The notes under the pieces are model-generated. The model was not told where the DNA came from. It worked only from the letters and a program-made list of their open reading frames with translations, and searched no databases. Shown in pieces: positions 58,008 to 64,000 of a stretch of 64,000 bases of DNA. Within the stretch, counting starts at the first letter, position 1. Each line of letters begins with the position of its first letter. This stretch comes from Nonomuraea guangzhouensis (GTDB lineage: Bacteria > Actinomycetota > Actinomycetes > Streptosporangiales > Streptosporangiaceae): NCBI RefSeq assembly GCF_019396345.1, contig NZ_JAHKRM010000008.1, positions 124,001 through 188,000 of the forward strand, read 5' to 3'. The position numbers and the translations under genes were made by a program.

Positions 58008-60209
58008 GTGGCGTCGATTTCCGGAATAGTGAGAAACCTCCTGGATCGTCCGGGCGGGGTGAATCTCGGCCCGTACAAAAAGATCGTCAAGGCGGCGGCC
58101 GGACGGGCCGAACGCATCGGTGCGCTCGAGGAGCTGCCCCAGCCGAAAATGGATGATCTGGCCGAGTTCTGTGCGGTAGCGCGGGAGGCCGCCGACAGGA
58201 CGCTCGGGCTCAGGCCGTACGACGTGCAGCTTCTGGGCACGCTCGCCCTCCTCGACGGGCAGATCGCCGAGATGGCGACCGGTGAGGGAAAGACGCTGTC
58301 GGGGGCGATGGCCGCGGCCGGGTACGCGCTGCAGGGCAAGCGGGTGCACGTGATGTCCGTCAACGACTACCTGGCCAGGCGCGACGCCGAGTGGATGGCG
58401 CCGTTCTACGAGGCGATGGGTGTCACGGTGGGCTGGATCGACCAGAACTCCACACCCGACGAGCGGCGCGCGGCCTATGCGAAGGACGTCACGTACGGAC
58501 CCGTCAGCGAGATGGGCTTCGACGTGCTGCGCGACCGGCTGCGTACCGACGCGGCGGAGATCATCGTGCCCGCGCCCGAGGTGGCGCTGGTCGACGAGGC
58601 CGACTCGGTGCTCGTGGACGAGGCACGGGTGCCGCTGGTCATGGCGGGGGCGGCCGACGAGGGCAGCGCCGTGCCCGAGATGGCGGCGCTGGTCAGGCAG
58701 CTGATCCGGGGCTACCACTACGAGATCGACGACCAGGCGCGTAACGTCTACCTGACGACCAAGGGCGCCGACAGCGTCGAGGGCATGCTGGATGTCGAGC
58801 TGTACGACGAGAACGAGCCCGGCACGCTGATCGAGCTGAACCTGGCCCTGCACGCCCACGCCCTGCTCACCCGCGACGTCGACTACATCGTGCGCGACGG
58901 CAAGGTCCAGTTGATCAACCCGTCGCGCGGCCGGGTGGCCGTGCTCCAGCGCTGGCCCGACGGCCTGCAGGCGGCCGTGGAGGCCAAGGAGACGCTGCCG
59001 CCCAGCGAGAAGGGCGAGATCCTCGACTCGATCACCGTCCAGGGCCTGATCAAGCGTTATCCGCAGATTTCCGGTATGACCGGCACGGCGGTGGCGGTCA
59101 GCGAGCAGCTCGGCGAGTTCTACGGCCTCAAGGTCGCGGTGATCCCGCCCAACCGGCCGTGTGTCCGGGAGGACGCGCCGGACCGTATCTATCCGACCGT
59201 TCCGGACAAGGACGCGGCGCTGGTCGAGGAGATCCAGGAGGCGCACGCCACCGGCCGGCCCATCCTCATCGGCACGCTCGACGTGGCCGAGTCGGAGAAC
59301 CTGGCCAAGCTCCTGCAGCGGCGCGGCATGGAGCCCGTCGTACTCAACGCCAAGAACGACGCCGAAGAGGCCGCGATCATCGCCAAGGCCGGCGAGCGCG
59401 ACGCCATCACCGTCTCCACGCAGATGGCGGGCCGCGGCACCGACATCCGCCTCGGCGAGGGCGTCGCCGAACTGGGCGGCCTGTACGTGATCGGCTCGGG
59501 CCGCCACGCGAGCAGCCGCCTCGACGACCAGTTGCGCGGGCGCGCGGGCCGTCAAGGCGATCCCGGCGGTTCGGTGTTCTTCGTCAGCATGAAGGATGAT
59601 CTCATCACCCAGTTCGTCCCCGACGAGCGGCCGCCCGCGGCCGACGCCGACGGCCTGGTACGCCACCGCCGCGGCGCCTACCTCGTGGGCCACGCCCAGC
59701 GGGTCGCCGAGGGCGTGAACCTGGAGATCCACCGCAACACCTGGCGCTACACCCGGCTGCTGGAGCACCAGCGCGAGCTCATCCTGGAGTGGCGCGACAA
59801 GGTCCTGCACAGCGACTCGGCGGCCAAGGCGCTGGCTGAGGCCGACCCCGAACGCTGGGAGGCGCTGCCGGAGGACACCCGCGACGAGACGGCCAGGCAG
59901 ATCGTGCTGCACGCGATCGACCGCTGCTGGACCGAGCACCTGGCGTTCCTGACCGACCTGCGCGAAGGCATCCACCTGCGGGCGCTCGGCCGGATGAGCC
60001 CGATCGACGAGTTCCATCGGGAGGCCGTGGCGGAGTACAAGGCGCTGCTGACGGAGGTCGAACGCCGCTCGATGGAGTCGTTCGAGGCGCCGGAGCCCGA
60101 CCTCAAGCGCCCCACCGCGACCTGGACCTATCTGGTGCAGGACAACCCGTTCGGCACGGAGTGGGACAGGATCCTCAAGCGGGTGACATCCGCCACACGT
60201 CGCGGCTAG
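58008..60209 (+). CDS. secA2: Accessory Sec translocase ATPase SecA2
   Basis: A 733-residue SecA-family protein, shorter than the housekeeping SecA (about 900 or more). Walker A is ATGEGKT at residues 90-96, Walker B VDEADSVLVDEA near 200, then VSTQMAGRGTDIRLGEGVAE and GRAGRQGDPGGS motifs, with scaffold and wing regions reduced. The C-terminal zinc-binding tail of SecA1 is absent. It would export a subset of proteins with the canonical SecYEG. No SecY2 or accessory Sec proteins are adjacent. GTG at 58008 follows GGAGGG. Confidence 0.93.
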   Translation: MASISGIVRNLLDRPGGVNLGPYKKIVKAAAGRAERIGALEELPQPKMDDLAEFCAVAREAADRTLGLRPYDVQLLGTLALLDGQIAEMATGEGKTLSGAMAAAGYALQGKRVHVMSVNDYLARRDAEWMAPFYEAMGVTVGWIDQNSTPDERRAAYAKDVTYGPVSEMGFDVLRDRLRTDAAEIIVPAPEVALVDEADSVLVDEARVPLVMAGAADEGSAVPEMAALVRQLIRGYHYEIDDQARNVYLTTKGADSVEGMLDVELYDENEPGTLIELNLALHAHALLTRDVDYIVRDGKVQLINPSRGRVAVLQRWPDGLQAAVEAKETLPPSEKGEILDSITVQGLIKRYPQISGMTGTAVAVSEQLGEFYGLKVAVIPPNRPCVREDAPDRIYPTVPDKDAALVEEIQEAHATGRPILIGTLDVAESENLAKLLQRRGMEPVVLNAKNDAEEAAIIAKAGERDAITVSTQMAGRGTDIRLGEGVAELGGLYVIGSGRHASSRLDDQLRGRAGRQGDPGGSVFFVSMKDDLITQFVPDERPPAADADGLVRHRRGAYLVGHAQRVAEGVNLEIHRNTWRYTRLLEHQRELILEWRDKVLHSDSAAKALAEADPERWEALPEDTRDETARQIVLHAIDRCWTEHLAFLTDLREGIHLRALGRMSPIDEFHREAVAEYKALLTEVERRSMESFEAPEPDLKRPTATWTYLVQDNPFGTEWDRILKRVTSATRRG

Positions 60210-60223
60210 CCGTACCTGACAGA

Positions 60224-60247
60224 GGGTGGCAGGTATGCCTGTCACCC
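60224..60247. terminator. Hairpin between secA2 and VOC gene
   Basis: GGGTGGCAGG (60224-60233), loop TATG, CCTGTCACCC (60238-60247), ten pairs with one G-T. It lies 14 bp past the SecA2 stop and ends eight bases before the VOC start, so it could also be an operator. Confidence 0.6.
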
Positions 60248-60254
60248 TCGAACC

Positions 60255-60629
60255 ATGACAACGAACGCGAAGCTCCTGGCCGTCACCATCGACTGCGCGG
60301 AGCCCAAGAGGATGGCCGAGTTCTGGCACCAGGTGACCGGGCTGGACATCCAGTACTCGGAGGACGAGTACGCCGCCGTGGGCGACGGTACGACGAACAT
60401 CTACTTCGGCCGCGTCCCTGACCGCAAGCCGGTGGAGTGGCCCAGCGCGGACAAGCAGTTCCACCTCGACTTCCGGGTGCCGGACGTGGAGCGGGCCGTG
60501 GAGCAGTACATTGCGCTGGGGGCCACGAAGCCGGCGTTCCAGCCCGGCGTGACGGAGGAGAAGGTCGGCTGGATCGTGCTGCAGGATCCGGAGGGGCACG
60601 TGTTCTGCGTCTGTCCTGAGCAGTCCTGA
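60255..60629 (+). CDS. VOC-family (glyoxalase/bleomycin-resistance-like) protein
   Basis: A 124-residue protein with the paired beta-alpha-beta-beta-beta modules of the VOC superfamily (LAVTIDCAEPKRMAEFWHQV, FHLDFRVPDVERAVEQYIAL, WIVLQDPEGHVFCV). Metal-ligand-like residues occur in HLDF and DPEGH. It matches the Glyoxalase_6 type, whose function is usually unknown. The ATG has no Shine-Dalgarno and follows the hairpin closely. Terminal cysteines may be incidental. Confidence 0.88.
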   Translation: MTTNAKLLAVTIDCAEPKRMAEFWHQVTGLDIQYSEDEYAAVGDGTTNIYFGRVPDRKPVEWPSADKQFHLDFRVPDVERAVEQYIALGATKPAFQPGVTEEKVGWIVLQDPEGHVFCVCPEQS

Positions 60630-60754
60630 CCCGTCTTGCGGAGGACCGTACCGGTACGGCAGGTACGTCCGTGATGAGAGGGATGTTTGGCCTAAAGGAT
60701 GATTGCAGCACTTAGCTTCCCTCATAAGCTGGTGCAATGCTCTTGGAAGGATCC

Positions 60755-60778
60755 ATGTCCCTGCGTGGGCGACGATGA
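60755..60778 (+). CDS. Seven-codon upstream ORF coupled to DMT transporter
   Basis: ATG at 60755 with a good ribosome-binding site (GGAAGG four bases before it) encodes MSLRGRR and stops at TGA 60776-60778, which overlaps the DMT start codon ATG (60775-60777) as ATGA. The DMT gene itself has no Shine-Dalgarno, so ribosomes probably load here and reinitiate. A promoter candidate (TTGCAG-N16-TAAGCT, 60703-60730) lies upstream. The three arginine codons may allow sensing, which is speculative. Confidence 0.6.
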   Translation: MSLRGRR

Positions 60779-61659
60779 CCTGGGTCGGCCTCGTGATCGC
60801 GCTGGCGGGGGCGCTCGGATACGCGTTCGGTGCGGCGCTGCAACAGTTCGAAGCCGTGGCGGAGGGCGCCTCCCTCAGACTGGTGAGGCGCCCTCGCTGG
60901 TGGATCGGCGGCGTCATCGGCTTCACCGGCGCGTGCCTGCACGCCGTGGCGCTGAGCTTCGCGCCGCTGGTCGCCGTACAGCCGATCAGCGTGGCCACGC
61001 TGGTGTTCGCCGTGCCGCTGGCCGCGCTGATGTACGGCCGCCGCCCGTACAAAGCGGAAATACTTGGCTCCATCGCGGTGGCGGTCGGGCTGCTCTGGCT
61101 GATGGTGCTGCTCCCGACGCACAACGTGACACCGAAGCTCGGCGACGGGGCCGCGATCGGGTTCATCGCCGTGATCGGCGTGATCGTCCTCGCCGCCGAA
61201 CTGATCGCCAACAGACTGCGCGGACCCGGCAAGGCCCTCATCCTGTCCGTGGGAGCCGGCGCCGTGACCGCGAGCGTGTCGACGTTCGTCCGGGCGGTCG
61301 GGGGTGGCATGCAGGGGGACTGGGGCCGGCTGTTGCACTGGTTCACACTCGCCGTGCCCGTGTTGCTGGTCTGCGCGGTCGTGCTGCTGCAACGCTCGTA
61401 CGCGGTGGGCTACTTCGGCGTCGCGTACGCGGGCGTGCAGGTCGTGGACCCGATCACCTCGGTACTCGCCGGCGCGATCCTCCTCGGCGAACCCCTCCCG
61501 ACCAACCCCTCCACCGCGATCCCCGCTGTGCTGGCGGCGGCGCTGACCATCGGCGGAACGATCACACTCAGCCGGTTGTCCCCTGATCATTCACATCCTG
61601 TGCAGGTGGACGCCACCCGAGAATCTCGTTCATTGACCGCAACATCAGATCTGGTGTGA
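60775..61659 (+). CDS. DMT-superfamily membrane transporter
   Basis: A 294-residue protein with about nine or ten helices, an EamA-like fold (LVIALAGALGYAFGAALQQF, VALSFAPLVAVQPISVATLV, VDPITSVLAGAILLGEPLP). ATG at 60775 is chosen because MTWVG begins the first helix and it is coupled to the short upstream ORF. In-frame ATG at 60703 would overlap the promoter. The substrate is unknown. Its last 92 bases overlap, antisense, the 3' end of the monooxygenase gene. Confidence 0.88.
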   Translation: MTWVGLVIALAGALGYAFGAALQQFEAVAEGASLRLVRRPRWWIGGVIGFTGACLHAVALSFAPLVAVQPISVATLVFAVPLAALMYGRRPYKAEILGSIAVAVGLLWLMVLLPTHNVTPKLGDGAAIGFIAVIGVIVLAAELIANRLRGPGKALILSVGAGAVTASVSTFVRAVGGGMQGDWGRLLHWFTLAVPVLLVCAVVLLQRSYAVGYFGVAYAGVQVVDPITSVLAGAILLGEPLPTNPSTAIPAVLAAALTIGGTITLSRLSPDHSHPVQVDATRESRSLTATSDLV

Positions 61660-63349
61660 GCCGCGAGGCCACCGCCACTCCCGCGTTCCGAAGTGCGACG
61701 GCCATCGGGTTACGCAGCTTGGTCATCTTGCAGAGGGTCATCGCCATGCGCACAATGCCTGCGGTCCGCTCCAGCCGCGCAGCGGTATAAGCGGCAAGCC
61801 GGTCTCTCACGTCGACGCGCCCACCCGCTAGCCACGCACCTGCTGGGCCCCTGACTGCTGGGCCCGCATCTGCCGGGTCCGTACCTGCTGGGCCCGCATC
61901 TGCCGGGTCCGTACCTGCTGGGCCCGCATCTGCCGGGTCCGTACCTGCTGGGCCCGCATCTGCCGGATCCGCATCCGCCGGACCCCCGGCTGCTGAGCCC
62001 TCGGCTGCTGGACCCCCACTTGCCAGGTTTCCGCCTCCTAGGCGCGCGCTTAGGAGGCCCGGATCCGCATCTACGTGCCCATTGCGGCTGTCCCTGTGTG
62101 GGCGGTCGGCGCCTGACAGGTTTTCGTCTGTGGGCCTCGCGTCTGGGAGGTTCCGGTGCGCGTTGATGCGGTCGCTGGGGATGTCCCTGGCTGGAGGGTC
62201 CGCGCGTGACGGATTGCCGTAGGGGAGGTCTGGGGCCGCATTGATGCGGCCGCCGAGGCTGTCCCCATCTGCGAGGCCGACACTTGGCCGGTCCCCTAGG
62301 GAAGGGGAATCGGTGGCGACTTCGGGGGCGGGCCGTGCGAGATCCCCACTCAGGCGGCGGCCACCTGCCGAGACCGTACCCGCGTGGAGATCACCTCTGG
62401 CCCGGAGCTCGCCCCCGACCGTGAGTTCCCCGTTGGCGGCGAGGGCGAGGATGATGGCGTCCTCGATGGCCTGGCAGGCGCCCTGGCCGAGGTTCGGGGT
62501 CATGGGGTGGGCCGCGTCCCCGATGAGCGCCACCCGGCCTCGGTGCATGGCGGGCAGCGGGGTGTCGAAGTAGTAGAGGTCGTTGCGGAGGATCCGCGCG
62601 TTGTCCGACGCGCGGATCAACGCGGGGATCGGATCGTGCCAGCCCCCGAACCTGCGCGACAACTCCTCGCGCTCGTCCGCGTGTACGGCTCCGGCGGGTG
62701 ACAGGTCCGTCGCGTAGTAGTAGACGAGTTCGTCCGTCATCTGATGAGCCCCGAACAACAGGCCCTTGCCCCACGTCTCCGTGCTCTGAATCTCCCGGTC
62801 GAGCGCGGGCACCAGCCCCCGCCAGGCGGTGACCCCCGAATACACCGGACCGGGATGGTCAGGGAACAGCGCGGCGCGCGTCGCCGAGTGGATGCCGTCG
62901 GCGGCCACGATCAGATCGGCCTCCATGTCACCATCGCCCGTACGGACGATGCCCCTGTCGGCGTCCACGCTGGTGACGGTGGTGTTCAAGCGCAGGTGTT
63001 CGTGGCCCAGAGCCTCCACGAGCACCTCCACGAGGTCGGCACGGAGCAGGATGACGACCGAGTCGCCGTACAGCTTCTGAGCCTTGTCCTCGGTGGTATG
63101 CGTCAGCCAGCGCCCGTTCTGATGTCGTACGCCGACCTGACCCTGGATCCTGGACAGCTTGCGCACGCGGTCGCCCAGGCCGATCACGTCGAGTGCCTTC
63201 AACGCGTTGGCGGCGACGGCCACGCCGGACCCGACCGGCTCCAGCTTGGGCGCGCGTTCGAGCACGAGCACGTCCCAGCCCTTGCGACGTAACGCGATCC
63301 CCGCGGTCAGCCCGCCGATGCCGCCACCGATCACCACGGCTCTGGCCAT
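61568..63349 (-). CDS. FAD-dependent monooxygenase with repeat-rich insertion
   Basis: A 593-residue flavoprotein of the PHBH/TetX group: GGGIGG at residues 8-13 (FAD ADP-binding), DGIHSATRA near 151 (the DG motif) and GDAAHPMTPNLGQG at 277-290 (the GD motif). Family members are about 390-400 residues. Here about 195 low-complexity residues (310-505) interrupt the chain before the final helices (DRLAAYTAARLERTAGIVRM). ATG at 63349 follows GGGAGG. It is divergent from a TetR gene through triple operators, so it is probably inducible detoxification, for example drug hydroxylation. Confidence 0.88.
   Translation of the reverse strand: MARAVVIGGGIGGLTAGIALRRKGWDVLVLERAPKLEPVGSGVAVAANALKALDVIGLGDRVRKLSRIQGQVGVRHQNGRWLTHTTEDKAQKLYGDSVVILLRADLVEVLVEALGHEHLRLNTTVTSVDADRGIVRTGDGDMEADLIVAADGIHSATRAALFPDHPGPVYSGVTAWRGLVPALDREIQSTETWGKGLLFGAHQMTDELVYYYATDLSPAGAVHADEREELSRRFGGWHDPIPALIRASDNARILRNDLYYFDTPLPAMHRGRVALIGDAAHPMTPNLGQGACQAIEDAIILALAANGELTVGGELRARGDLHAGTVSAGGRRLSGDLARPAPEVATDSPSLGDRPSVGLADGDSLGGRINAAPDLPYGNPSRADPPARDIPSDRINAHRNLPDARPTDENLSGADRPHRDSRNGHVDADPGLLSARLGGGNLASGGPAAEGSAAGGPADADPADAGPAGTDPADAGPAGTDPADAGPAGTDPADAGPAVRGPAGAWLAGGRVDVRDRLAAYTAARLERTAGIVRMAMTLCKMTKLRNPMAVALRNAGVAVASRLTPDLMLRSMNEILGWRPPAQDVNDQGTTG
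61861..61980. repeat. 30-bp tandem repeats in monooxygenase insertion
   Basis: Three identical 30-bp units (61861-61890, 61891-61920, 61921-61950) and one diverged unit (61951-61980). On the coding strand each encodes ten residues of the type DPADAGPAGT. Confidence 0.95.
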
Positions 63350-63362
63350 GCCCGCCTCCCCA

Positions 63363-63420
63363 ACTACGCCTGTAGTTTCACCATACTACGTCTGTAGTTC
63401 GGTGGCACTACCGGTGTAGT
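63363..63420. promoter_or_regulatory. Three phased TetR operators
   Basis: ACTAC-N4-GTAGT occurs at 63363-63376, 63385-63398 and 63407-63420, exactly 22 bp apart, between the monooxygenase and TetR starts. The third ends 10 bp before the TetR GTG. Confidence 0.9.
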
Positions 63421-63430
63421 CTTGGCGTTC

Positions 63431-64000
63431 GTGAAGCGCTCTGAGGTCGTCGCGGACGCGGCAATCACCCTGCTGGCGGAGCGTGGCATGCGCGGGCTCA
63501 CCCACCGAGCCGTCGACGAGGCCGCCGATCTCCCGCCCGGATCGACCTCCAACCTGGCCCGCACCCGCGCGGCCCTCCTGGAACTGACGCTTTCCCGCCT
63601 CACGGACCTGGAAGAACAGGCCTTGGCCTCGGTCTATCGTTTCCAGGGCCCAACCGCCCCGACCCGGTCGTCCGACGCGTTCCAGGGCTCAACCGCCCCG
63701 GCCCGTCCGTCCGAGGCGTTCCAGGGCTCAACCGCCCCGGCCCGTCCGTCCGAGGCGTTCCAGGGTTCGACCGCCTCGGCCCGGTCGTCCGAGGCGTTTC
63801 AGGGCTCGAACGCCTGGGGACGGTCGTCGGACGCGTTCCGGGAGTCTGGTTCGTCGGGTGGGGCGGCTGGTTCGCTTGCGGAGTCCGGTCCGTATGACGG
63901 GGCGGCTGAAGCGATTCTGGAGTCCGATTTGCCGGGGTTGGTGGCTGAGGCGCTGCACGTTCAGCTTGCCGATCGTAGGCGCACTCTGGCCCGGTACGAG
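63431..64000 (+). CDS. TetR-family regulator with repeat insertion (runs past window end)
   Basis: An incomplete gene, 190 codons visible. GTG at 63431 begins VKRSEVVADAAITLLAERGM, then GLTHRAVDEAADLPPGSTSN, a TetR DNA-binding domain (residues 1-50). After about residue 70 an insertion of five 13-residue repeats (FQGSTAPARPSEA type, residues 71-135) enters before the helices resume (AEAILESDLPGLVAEALHVQ). It is divergent from the monooxygenase and almost certainly binds the triple operator. Its ligand domain continues beyond the window. Confidence 0.87.
   Translation, partial: MKRSEVVADAAITLLAERGMRGLTHRAVDEAADLPPGSTSNLARTRAALLELTLSRLTDLEEQALASVYRFQGPTAPTRSSDAFQGSTAPARPSEAFQGSTAPARPSEAFQGSTASARSSEAFQGSNAWGRSSDAFRESGSSGGAAGSLAESGPYDGAAEAILESDLPGLVAEALHVQLADRRRTLARYE
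63641..63835. repeat. Five tandem 39-bp repeats in the TetR gene
   Basis: Units start at 63641, 63680, 63719, 63758 and 63797. Units two and three are identical and the others diverge slightly. In frame, 13 codons each. Confidence 0.95.

Noticed and set aside
61861-61980. CRISPR array
   Set aside because: The 30-bp units are adjacent with no spacers, lie inside a coding frame and encode ten-residue repeats.

Overview
The window is GC-rich, densely packed actinomycete DNA. Three things show this: third-position G/C bias in every gene, many GTG and TTG starts, and the families present (SARP/AfsR, LAL-type LuxR, DUF6458, ChaB, SecA2, DUF5937-ArsR). The gene set fits a soil filamentous actinomycete of the Streptosporangiaceae type (Nonomuraea-like). 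That placement is an inference, since no rRNA is present. There is no phage, insertion sequence, CRISPR array or biosynthetic cluster. The only RNA gene is a tRNA-Lys(CUU).

Layout. 0-4.6 kb: a minus-strand sugar import operon (substrate-binding lipoprotein, ATPase, permease, FGGY kinase) preceded by a SorC regulator. 5-13 kb: three divergent regulator/target pairs (ArsR/MFS, LacI/CynX-type MFS, amidohydrolase plus cysteine dioxygenase/LacI), each with a palindromic operator in the shared gap, and an FhuF-like Fe-S protein behind an iron-box-like palindrome. 13-18.6 kb: an aromatic amino acid lyase homologue with an altered MIO triad, a small 4-TM protein, ApbE with a flavin-domain-less reductase-like membrane protein, OsmC, a nucleoside hydrolase and tRNA-Lys. 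18.6-27 kb: SDR, a giant SARP regulator, an MFS/TetR pair, an amidohydrolase, an HD protein and a FadR regulator. 27.5-34 kb: a five-gene oligopeptide-type ABC operon with a permease-ATPase fusion, ending in a DapA-family aldolase. 34-45 kb: BlaI, hemerythrin, a PfkB kinase, an AlkZ-like protein, a clostripain-type protease with an uncharacterised partner, a LAL regulator and a kinase-hemerythrin chimera.

45.8-54.3 kb is a stress island: DUF6458, ChaB, transketolase, SDR, BON protein, phosphoesterase, SpoIIE phosphatase, a 49-residue GPGG-type membrane peptide and a PRC-barrel protein. Several of these genes have GTTT-N13-15-GGGTAG promoters resembling the actinobacterial sigma-B class. 54.4-64 kb holds an acyltransferase, a SAM methyltransferase, two EamA/DMT transporters, SecA2, a VOC protein, and a FAD monooxygenase/TetR pair with three operators exactly 22 bp apart.

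The most interesting signals are these. (1) A complete attenuator precedes the first EamA gene: a leaderless 13-codon ORF ending in Pro-Pro-Pro-Ala-Lys-stop is interleaved with a terminator, an antiterminator and a sequestering strand for the downstream ribosome-binding site. (2) A 7-codon ORF is translationally coupled to the second DMT transporter. (3) Four genes carry in-frame tandem-repeat expansions of 24, 30, 33 and 39 bp, three of them clustered in the last 8 kb. (4) A protein kinase is fused to an nSTAND-type winged helix and a hemerythrin domain. (5) The MIO-family enzyme has Gly-Thr-Gly where Ala-Ser-Gly is expected.
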